In this document: one piece after another, positions 1 through 5,156 of the stretch
Layout of the letters: the number at the start of each line of letters is the position of its first letter
Numbering within the stretch: position 1 is the stretch's first letter
NCBI GenBank assembly: GCA_900753715.1
Contig: CAAEAE010000058.1
Span: 1-7,140, forward strand
DNA from: an uncultured Roseburia sp.
GTDB lineage: Bacteria > Bacillota_A > Clostridia > Lachnospirales > Lachnospiraceae
Direction of reading: 5' to 3'
DNA length: 7,140 bases
Notes under the pieces: model-generated
Seen by the model: only the letters and a program-made list of their open reading frames with translations
Told to the model about the DNA's origin: nothing
Databases searched by the model: none
Position numbers and translations under genes: made by a program

Positions 1-344
1 ATGCTATTTATGTGGCGAGAGTCCGTAAGTATGCGGCAGAGATGAAATTAGAGGATGCAGTAAATAAGGCAATCGAAGAATGTATCAAAGAGGGAGTCTT
101 AGCGGATTTCCTTCAGAAAAATCGCTCGGAGGTTAAGATGTGGAGTATATTAGAGTATGACCAGGAAGTAGAAGAAAAGAAGCTTAGGAAGGCAGAATAT
201 GAGGCTGGATTAGAGACGGGTCGGAGCGAAGGAATCGAATTAATTCTTCAAAGTATCCAGAAATCCGGGTATCCACTGGAACAGATAGCCGAGATGACCG
301 GCAGACCGGTGGAAGAGGTAAAACGGATACTTGGAAACAGATAA
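1..344 (+). CDS. C-terminal part of an Rpn-family (PD-(D/E)XK) nuclease/transposase-like protein; 5' end outside the window
   Basis: The frame is open from the first complete codon (base 3) to TAA at 342-344. The GTG at 12 has no ribosome binding site, and the reading continues in frame upstream of it (AIYVARVRKYA...), so this is the tail of a longer gene and not a 110-residue protein. The visible part is a helical, highly charged segment. It contains a block like KAIEECIKEGVLADFL, then a stretch like ILEYDQEVE, then a G-rich charged linker (GLETGRSEG). These are typical of the C-terminal third of Rpn-family recombination-promoting nuclease/putative transposase proteins, which are abundant in Lachnospiraceae. 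The last ~23 residues (PLEQIAEMTGRPVEEVKRIL) look like a small helix-turn-helix, also common at the end of this family. The nuclease domain would lie upstream and cannot be seen, so activity is unknown. The family call is from pattern recognition. Confidence 0.72.
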   Translation, partial: AIYVARVRKYAAEMKLEDAVNKAIEECIKEGVLADFLQKNRSEVKMWSILEYDQEVEEKKLRKAEYEAGLETGRSEGIELILQSIQKSGYPLEQIAEMTGRPVEEVKRILGNR

Positions 345-348
345 AAGA

Positions 349-388
349 ACAGGCATAACAACATCAGAAAAAAGGTTGTTATGCCTGT
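349..388. terminator. Bidirectional hairpin terminator between convergent genes
   Basis: A perfect 14-bp inverted repeat (ACAGGCATAACAAC at 349-362, its complement at 375-388) encloses a 12-nt A-rich loop. It starts four bases after the stop of the plus-strand gene and lies 25 bases beyond the stop of the minus-strand DAHP synthase gene. Read on the minus strand, the stem is followed by TTCTTTTAT, a reasonable U tract. On the plus strand the tail (AGATACTTTATTTA) is weaker. It probably ends both transcripts, better for the minus-strand gene. Confidence 0.82.
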
Positions 389-413
389 AGATACTTTATT
401 TATCCGGATTATT

Positions 414-1442
414 TTACTGCATATCTGCAATGGTGTAAATTAAATCTTTGGAGTCTTCCCAGCCAAGACATGGGTCTGTGATAGACTTTCCGTAAATATG
501 GTCGCCGATTTTCTGGCTTCCTTCTTCGATATAGCTTTCAATCATAACACCCTTGACCATCTTGTGAATGTCAGAGGATACCTGACGGTTGTGCAGTACT
601 TCCTTCACGATACGAATCTGTTCTTTGAATTTCTTGCCGGAGTTGGAGTGATTCACATCGATGACGGCGGCAGGATTTACAAGGTCCATCTTGTCATACA
701 TTTCACACAAGCGGATTAAATCCTCATAGTGGTAGTTCTGTACGGTATTGCCGTGCTTGCTGACAGCACCGCGCAGTACAACATGGGAGAGCGGATTTCC
801 ACTGGTCTCAACCTCATATCCGCGGTAAACAAAATGATGTGGATGCTGTGCGGCGTAAACGGAATTGAGCATTACAGAAAAGTCACCGCTGGTTGGGTTT
901 TTCATACCAGATGCCACATCAAAGCCGCTGACAGTCAGGCGGTGCTGCTGGTCCTCAACGGAACGTGCACCAATGGCAACGTAGGAGAGAAGGTCTTCTA
1001 CATAGCCCCAGTTTTCCGGGTAGAGCATTTCGTCTGCACAGGTGAGCCCACTTTCTTCAATGGCGCGGATGTGCATTTTTCGCATTGCAATTAATCCCTC
1101 TACCATATCCGGTGCTTTCTCCGGGTCCGGCTGGGAAGCGATTCCTTTATAACCTTCTCCGGTTGTACGCGGTTTATTGGTGTAAATGCGCGGGATAATG
1201 ATAAGTTTTTCGGCAACGTCTTCCTGAATTTTGGTGAGACGGCTCACATAATCGCAGACAGAATCTTCATTGTCTGCGGAACATGGACCGATGATAACGA
1301 GAAAACGGTCATCTTTACCGGTGATGACATCTGAAATCATCGCATCACGCTGTTTCTTTAAAGCTTTCAACTCGTCAGAGAGTGGATATTTTTCCTTGAT
1401 TTCCGCCGGAGAAGGAAGCTGGTTTAAAAATGTAAAACTCAT
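414..1442 (-). CDS. aroF: Class I (AroFGH-type) 3-deoxy-7-phosphoheptulonate (DAHP) synthase
   Basis: This cytoplasmic enzyme condenses phosphoenolpyruvate and erythrose 4-phosphate to DAHP, the committed first step of the shikimate pathway to chorismate. It has 342 residues, close to the ~350 of E. coli AroF/G/H. Conserved blocks appear in order: IGPCSADN (51-58), TNKPRTT (88-94), AIGARSVEDQQHR (156-168), KNPTSGD (181-187), LRGA (223-226), DVNHSNSGK (262-270), MIESYIEEGSQ (300-310) and SITDPCLGW (320-328). By comparison with AroG the metal ligands are C54, H265, E302 and D323. The phosphate/substrate-binding residues are K90-P-R92, R160, K181 and R224. No ACT or chorismate-mutase domain is fused. 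The start is supported by AGAGAGG six bases upstream. The gene has its own promoter and faces away from 3-dehydroquinate dehydratase. The symbol aroF is used for the class; the paralogue (F, G or H) cannot be assigned. Confidence 0.95.
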   Translation of the reverse strand: MSFTFLNQLPSPAEIKEKYPLSDELKALKKQRDAMISDVITGKDDRFLVIIGPCSADNEDSVCDYVSRLTKIQEDVAEKLIIIPRIYTNKPRTTGEGYKGIASQPDPEKAPDMVEGLIAMRKMHIRAIEESGLTCADEMLYPENWGYVEDLLSYVAIGARSVEDQQHRLTVSGFDVASGMKNPTSGDFSVMLNSVYAAQHPHHFVYRGYEVETSGNPLSHVVLRGAVSKHGNTVQNYHYEDLIRLCEMYDKMDLVNPAAVIDVNHSNSGKKFKEQIRIVKEVLHNRQVSSDIHKMVKGVMIESYIEEGSQKIGDHIYGKSITDPCLGWEDSKDLIYTIADMQ

Positions 1443-1500
1443 AACAAACCTCTCTATCTATCTGTAGTAGTGGAATACCGTTTGAGATATTTCTGGAATT

Positions 1501-1529
1501 ATCTTAAATGAAATCAATTGGGATGTCAA
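1501..1529 (-). promoter_or_regulatory. Sigma-A-type promoter for the DAHP synthase gene
   Basis: On the minus strand a perfect TTGACA (complement of 1524-1529) is followed after 17 bases by TAAGAT (complement of 1501-1506, 4/6 to TATAAT). The predicted transcript would begin near 1494, giving a leader of about 50 bases before the ATG at 1442. No terminator-like or T-box-like structure is obvious in that short leader. Confidence 0.72.
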
Positions 1530-1540
1530 ACAATAGTTTG
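1527..1540. promoter_or_regulatory. Small inverted repeat between the two aro promoters, possible shared operator
   Basis: CAAAC-AATA-GTTTG is a 5+4+5 inverted repeat. Its left arm overlaps the -35 box of the minus-strand aro promoter (1524-1529), and its right arm overlaps the -35 box of the plus-strand promoter (1538-1543). A dimeric regulator bound here could affect both genes. The arms are short and a chance repeat is possible, so this is a position-based suggestion only. Confidence 0.3.
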
Positions 1541-1566
1541 CATAAACGTGAGGGTTGCAATATAAT
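1538..1566 (+). promoter_or_regulatory. Sigma-A-type promoter for 3-dehydroquinate dehydratase
   Basis: TTGCAT (1538-1543, 4/6 to TTGACA) is separated by 17 bases from a perfect TATAAT (1561-1566). Initiation is expected near 1573, about 28 bases before the ATG at 1601. The promoter lies inside the in-frame upstream extension of the gene (1508-1600), which argues that translation does not begin at 1508. Confidence 0.75.
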
Positions 1567-1590
1567 AAAGTTAAAATTGTACGGGAAGCG

Positions 1591-1595
1591 AGGGG
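1591..1595 (+). promoter_or_regulatory. Ribosome binding site that fixes the 3-dehydroquinate dehydratase start
   Basis: AGGGG, within GCGAGGGGCTTTG, stands five bases before the ATG at 1601. The alternative in-frame ATG at 1508 has no purine-rich site and lies upstream of the promoter. Confidence 0.7.
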
Positions 1596-1600
1596 CTTTG

Positions 1601-2368
1601 ATGGAGAAACTTGTCATAAAGGGAAAAACATTAGGAGAGGGAAAACCGCTTGTCTGCGTGCCGGTCATGGAGAGCAGTATTGAGGCGGTTGTAGAGGAAA
1701 TAAAATATCTTGCTGAAAGCGGGGGGGACATGATTGAATGGCGTGTGGATGCGTTTGAGCATTTTCGTGACTGCAATGCGGTAAGAGCCGTTTTTGAGCA
1801 GACGGCGCCAGTTTTGACGGATAAAATTTTCTTATATACTTTTCGCAGCAGACAGCAGGGCGGATTAGCGGAGATTACGCCGGAGACGTTGAGTGATTTG
1901 CACGAACTGGCAGCGGAGTCAGACTGTGTTGACCTTGTGGATATGGAATTTTTTGCGGAGAAAAATCCGCTTCGGACACTGCACAGGCTGCATTCGATGG
2001 GGATGAAGGTTGTGGCGTCACATCATGATTTTCAAGAGACGCCGACACCGGAGGTGATGCGGATGCTCTTAGACCGGATGTGTGCAGGCGGTGCAGATAT
2101 TGTGAAGCTGGCAGTGATGCCGAAGAACCCGCAGGATGTCTTAAATCTTCTGGCAGTAACGGAGGCATTTAAAGAGGAAAACCCGGATACACCGGTGATT
2201 ACGATGTCGATGGGAAAAATGGGTTGTATCAGCCGCCTCTGCGGGGAAAATTTCGGTTCCTGTGTCACATTTGGCGCACACAAAACAGCAAGCGCGCCGG
2301 GGCAGTTTGAGATGAACAAATTGCAGGATATCTTGACGACAATTCATGAAAGTAATCAGGAAATCTAA
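1601..2368 (+). CDS. aroD: Type I 3-dehydroquinate dehydratase (3-dehydroquinase)
   Basis: It removes water from 3-dehydroquinate to give 3-dehydroshikimate, the third shikimate-pathway step, through a Schiff-base mechanism in a cytoplasmic TIM barrel. With the start at 1601 it has 255 residues, matching the usual ~250. The active-site set is complete by comparison with the Salmonella/E. coli enzyme: E46-W-R48-V-D50, R82 in TFRS, the general acid/base H142 in SHHDF, Schiff-base lysine K169 in DIVKLAV, R212 in SRLCG, and S231 and Q235 in SAPGQ. The open frame extends upstream to 1508, but those 31 codons lie over and upstream of the promoter and do not resemble the family. The gene is transcribed divergently from DAHP synthase, so two steps of one pathway share a 158-base control region. 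It looks monocistronic, because a terminator follows. Confidence 0.96.
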   Translation: MEKLVIKGKTLGEGKPLVCVPVMESSIEAVVEEIKYLAESGGDMIEWRVDAFEHFRDCNAVRAVFEQTAPVLTDKIFLYTFRSRQQGGLAEITPETLSDLHELAAESDCVDLVDMEFFAEKNPLRTLHRLHSMGMKVVASHHDFQETPTPEVMRMLLDRMCAGGADIVKLAVMPKNPQDVLNLLAVTEAFKEENPDTPVITMSMGKMGCISRLCGENFGSCVTFGAHKTASAPGQFEMNKLQDILTTIHESNQEI

Positions 2369-2413
2369 AAACATTTTAAAAAATAAAAACAGAATATGAA
2401 AAAAACATAAATT

Positions 2414-2450
2414 ACCGGGAGATTGCTTGACGCTGCAATCTCCCGGTGTT
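2414..2450 (+). terminator. Rho-independent terminator after 3-dehydroquinate dehydratase
   Basis: A perfect 13-bp GC-rich inverted repeat (ACCGGGAGATTGC at 2414-2426, complement at 2435-2447) has an 8-base loop, TTGACGCT. It is preceded by a long A-rich run and begins 46 bases after the stop. The downstream tail GTTATTAT is only moderately T-rich. The loop and right arm overlap a candidate promoter for the next operon. Confidence 0.8.
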
Positions 2451-2455
2451 ATTAT
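2427..2455 (+). promoter_or_regulatory. Candidate promoter of the MarR-ABC exporter operon, embedded in the terminator
   Basis: TTGACG (2427-2432, 5/6 to TTGACA) lies in the loop of the upstream terminator hairpin. Exactly 17 bases later comes TATTAT (2450-2455, 5/6 to TATAAT), just past the stem. The start point would be near 2462, leaving a leader of about 45 bases before the TTG start at 2507. It is the best-spaced promoter-like pair I saw between the two genes. Confidence 0.6.
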
Positions 2456-2473
2456 GGGGAAACCGAAAAAAGA

Positions 2474-2493
2474 TAACAATGTTAAATATTAAC
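2474..2493. promoter_or_regulatory. Overlapping AT-rich inverted repeats, possible MarR operator
   Basis: TAACA-A-TGTTA (2474-2484) is a perfect palindrome around one base, and GTTAA-ATA-TTAAC (2481-2493) is a second one sharing GTTA. They lie between the candidate promoter and the ribosome binding site of the marR-type gene. This position and AT-rich dyad style fit autorepression by a MarR dimer. Short AT-rich palindromes also arise by chance. Confidence 0.4.
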
Positions 2494-2500
2494 GAGGTGA
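2494..2500 (+). promoter_or_regulatory. Strong ribosome binding site selecting a TTG start
   Basis: GAGGTGA, a near-perfect match to the anti-Shine-Dalgarno sequence, ends six bases before the TTG at 2507. The first in-frame ATG (2540) has no such site. Confidence 0.8.
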
Positions 2501-2506
2501 AACAAT

Positions 2507-2992
2507 TTGAACGAGCTGTATAAACAGGTGTTTCGCGCGATGGAACAGTTTCATAAGCTGCGAATCGGCGATATGATTGAGGACATCAGCAAAGGGGAAT
2601 GTGTGACATTAATGGTACTTGCCAAGTCAGACAGGAAAGAGGAAGGAAAACTCAATGTGTCGGAGCTGGCAGACCTTACAAAGTCAAAGCCCTCTGCAAT
2701 TTCAAGAATTTTAAAGGGACTGGAAGAAAAAGGCTATATAGCGCGCATGATAAATGCGAAGGACCGTAGAAATACGTATGTCGCTTTGACAGAGCAGGGA
2801 AAAGAAAAGACACGCGAGATAGAGGATACGTTTCATTCGTTTGGCGAGGCGGTTGTCAGCCGTCTAAAGGCAGAGGATGTACAAAGGATGATAGAGGTTC
2901 TTGATGAAACCTATCAGATAGCAGTGGAAGAAATTAAACTGCGAAAAGTAGAAAAAGAAGCAGGAGGAAAAAAGAATGAGCAGAATATTTAA
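2507..2992 (+). CDS. MarR-family winged-helix transcriptional regulator
   Basis: This 161-residue protein has the MarR layout. There is an N-terminal dimerisation helix (about 1-25), then a helix over 30-41 (ECVTLMVLAKSD). A helix-turn-helix spans about 50-76, with VSELADLTK leading into the recognition helix KPSAISRILKGLEEKG. The beta-wing is about 79-95 with the hallmark DRR at 86-88 (AKDRRNTYVALTEQG), followed by C-terminal dimerisation helices. Translation starts at TTG, supported by GAGGTGA six bases upstream. MarR proteins usually bind palindromic operators as dimers and release DNA when they bind a small phenolic or drug-like ligand or are oxidised. No cysteine pair suggests redox sensing; one Cys (C32) is present. 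The last 17 bases overlap the first ABC gene, so the regulator and exporter are co-transcribed and probably translationally coupled. The likely role is autorepression and control of the exporter; the ligand is unknown. Confidence 0.92.
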   Translation: MNELYKQVFRAMEQFHKLRIGDMIEDISKGECVTLMVLAKSDRKEEGKLNVSELADLTKSKPSAISRILKGLEEKGYIARMINAKDRRNTYVALTEQGKEKTREIEDTFHSFGEAVVSRLKAEDVQRMIEVLDETYQIAVEEIKLRKVEKEAGGKKNEQNI

Positions 2993-5156
2993 GAATATGG
3001 TGCCGTACTGGAAAACCATTCTTGTCATTATTCTGTTGCTGTTGGTGCAGGCGTGGTGTGACTTGTCACTGCCGGCATACACGTCCGATATCATTGACGT
3101 CGGAATCCAGAACAACGGTATAGAACATGTTTTACCGGAGGCGCTGACAGGGCAGGATTATGCCATGGCACAGATTTTTATGACAGAGGAAGAAAAAGAA
3201 CTGTGGAGCAGTCTTTACGAACAAAACGGTGATATTTATGAGCGCACCGAGACAGATGAAAAACAGCTTGAGGAACTCGACGAACAGCTTCTTCTGCCGC
3301 TTTTGATGGTGTATCAGATGACAACGGCATCCGATGCGGAAGGCATGGCGCAGACCGGGGATATGACGGCATCACCGGAGGCGATGCAGATGGCAGGGCT
3401 TGACGAAGAGACGATTTTGCAGGTGCGGGAAAAGGCACAGGAGACGATTGATACGATGGGAAGCTCCCTTGTGAAATCCATGGGAGTTGCATATGCAAAA
3501 AGCTGTGATGCGGCGGCAGGTGTCGATGCAGATGCGATTCAGACGCATTATTTATGGACAGCGGGCTTAAAGATGGTTGGTCTTGCACTTTTAATGGGTG
3601 TTGTGACGGTGTTGGTCGGCTTCTTTGCAGCAAGAGTCGGTGCCGGAATCGGTATGAATTTAAGAGATGGTGTGTTTAGAAAAGTTGTGGGATTTTCCAA
3701 CGCAGAGATGGACCGTTTTTCAACGGCATCGTTAATTACGCGAAGCACCAACGATATCCAGCAGATTCAGATGGTTTCCATTATGCTGATCCGTATGATT
3801 GCCTATGCACCGATTCTTGGAATTGGTGGAATTATAAAAGTAGTACAGACCGGCGCGGGCATGGGCTGGATTATCGTGCTGGCACTACTTGTGATTTTAG
3901 GATATGTTGGAGCTTTAATGGCAGTTACAATGCCAAAATTCAAGCTGATGCAGCAGCTTGTTGACCGCATCAATCTGGTTTCAAGAGAAATATTGACCGG
4001 ACTTTCTGTCATCCGTGCTTTCGGAAGAGAGAAAAAGGAAGAGGAGCGTTTCGATGGTGCAAACCGTGACCTCACAAAGACCATGTTATTTACCAACCGT
4101 GTCATGACTTTTATGATGCCGGGAATGATGATGATTATGAATGTACTTACCGTTGGCATCGTATGGGTAGGGGCACATAAGATTGATGCCGGAACCATGC
4201 AGGTAGGCGCAATGACCGCATTTATTACTTATGCGATGATGATTGTCATGTCATTTCTGATGCTTACGGCAATGTCCATCATGCTTCCGCGAGCAGCCGT
4301 AGCAGCAGACCGTATTGACGAAGTGCTTCGCACGGATTCTTCCATTGTAGACTGTGAGAATCCGCAGAAATTGGAAAGCCATAACGGAGTGGTACGGTTT
4401 GAACACGTGAACTTCCGTTATCCGGGAGCCGAGGAAGATGTCCTTTCCGATATTGATTTTGTGGCAGAACCCGGAAAGACAACGGCTATCATCGGAAGCA
4501 CCGGATGCGGAAAATCCACGCTTGTCAATCTGATTCCACGTCTTTACGATGTCACGGGCGGAAGAATTACATTAGATGGTGTCGATATCCGTAACATTAC
4601 GATGGAAGATTTGCGCGAGGAAATCGGTATGGTACCGCAGAAGGGAGTCTTGTTTTCCGGTACGATTGCATCAAATCTCCGGTTTGGCAACCGCACGGCA
4701 AGCGATGAGGAGGTGAGAGAGGCGGCGCAGATTGCCCAGGCAGAGGAATTTATCGAAGAAAAGGAAGAAAAATACGAAAGTTCCATTGCACAGGGAGGAA
4801 CAAACGTTTCCGGTGGGCAGAAGCAGCGTCTTGCGATTGCACGTGCGATTGCGAAACACCCGAAAATCTATGTGTTTGATGACAGTTTTTCCGCACTGGA
4901 TTTAAAGACGGATGCTGCACTCAGAAGGGCTCTTGCAGAGAAGGTAAAAGATGCGACGGTTTTAATTGTTGCCCAGCGAATCAGTACGATACTTCATGCA
5001 GAACAGATTCTTGTGTTAAACGATGGAAAAATCGTGGGAAAAGGAACACACGAGGAGCTGCTTGCAACCTGCGAAACGTATCAGGAGATTGCAAAGTCAC
5101 AGTTGTCTGCAAAAGAACTTGGGCTAAAGGAAGAGGAGGTGTCTGACCATGAGTAA
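2976..5156 (+). CDS. ABC exporter half-transporter, degenerate-site subunit with a large extracytoplasmic insertion
   Basis: This 726-residue membrane protein fuses an exporter-type (type IV) transmembrane domain to one ATPase domain. TM1 lies near 13-35 and TM2 near 197-218. TM3-TM4 are near 268-317, TM5 near 377-400 and TM6 near 412-434. The ATPase domain runs from about 473 to 705: A-loop Y482, Walker A GSTGCGKST (507-515), Q-loop Q555, signature VSGGQ (611-615), Walker B IYVFDD (631-636), D-loop SALD, switch Q667. The catalytic Glu is replaced by D636 and the switch His by Q667, so this subunit contributes the non-hydrolysing ATP site of a heterodimer, as in TM287/288 and BmrC/BmrD-type pairs. 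About 150 acidic residues (45-195) separate TM1 and TM2, far more than the usual short loop, making the protein longer than the typical ~580-600. Start: AGGAGG eight bases upstream; it overlaps the regulator by 17 bases. Multidrug efflux is the likely class; the substrate is unknown. Confidence 0.93.
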   Translation: MSRIFKNMVPYWKTILVIILLLLVQAWCDLSLPAYTSDIIDVGIQNNGIEHVLPEALTGQDYAMAQIFMTEEEKELWSSLYEQNGDIYERTETDEKQLEELDEQLLLPLLMVYQMTTASDAEGMAQTGDMTASPEAMQMAGLDEETILQVREKAQETIDTMGSSLVKSMGVAYAKSCDAAAGVDADAIQTHYLWTAGLKMVGLALLMGVVTVLVGFFAARVGAGIGMNLRDGVFRKVVGFSNAEMDRFSTASLITRSTNDIQQIQMVSIMLIRMIAYAPILGIGGIIKVVQTGAGMGWIIVLALLVILGYVGALMAVTMPKFKLMQQLVDRINLVSREILTGLSVIRAFGREKKEEERFDGANRDLTKTMLFTNRVMTFMMPGMMMIMNVLTVGIVWVGAHKIDAGTMQVGAMTAFITYAMMIVMSFLMLTAMSIMLPRAAVAADRIDEVLRTDSSIVDCENPQKLESHNGVVRFEHVNFRYPGAEEDVLSDIDFVAEPGKTTAIIGSTGCGKSTLVNLIPRLYDVTGGRITLDGVDIRNITMEDLREEIGMVPQKGVLFSGTIASNLRFGNRTASDEEVREAAQIAQAEEFIEEKEEKYESSIAQGGTNVSGGQKQRLAIARAIAKHPKIYVFDDSFSALDLKTDAALRRALAEKVKDATVLIVAQRISTILHAEQILVLNDGKIVGKGTHEELLATCETYQEIAKSQLSAKELGLKEEEVSDHE

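Noticed and set aside
729..1094. Plus-strand open frame of about 120 codons opposite DAHP synthase
   Set aside because: It is antisense to a gene with complete catalytic motifs, has no convincing ribosome binding site, and its translation matches no recognisable pattern.
1443..1494. Possible T-box or attenuator in the DAHP synthase leader
   Set aside because: The leader is only about 50 bases, with no T-box consensus, no leader peptide and no terminator-like stem. The repeated TGGAAT is a short direct repeat only.
1508..1600. Upstream in-frame extension of 3-dehydroquinate dehydratase starting at ATG 1508
   Set aside because: It overlies the predicted promoter (TATAAT at 1561), has no ribosome binding site, and its 31 residues do not resemble the family. 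ATG 1601 with AGGGG gives the expected 255-residue length.
2540..2542. ATG at 2540 as the start of the MarR regulator
   Set aside because: No Shine-Dalgarno precedes it, while the TTG at 2507 has GAGGTGA at six bases and retains the N-terminal dimerisation helix.
3178..3633. Minus-strand open frame of about 150 codons opposite the first ABC gene
   Set aside because: It lies fully antisense to the ABC insertion region and its Ser/Pro/His-rich translation is typical of a shadow frame. The sense frame continues through it without a break.
2976..5156. Reading the first ABC protein as a frameshift or a gene fusion because of its length
   Set aside because: The frame is continuous, both membrane and ATPase domains are in order, and the extra length is accounted for by one insertion between TM1 and TM2.
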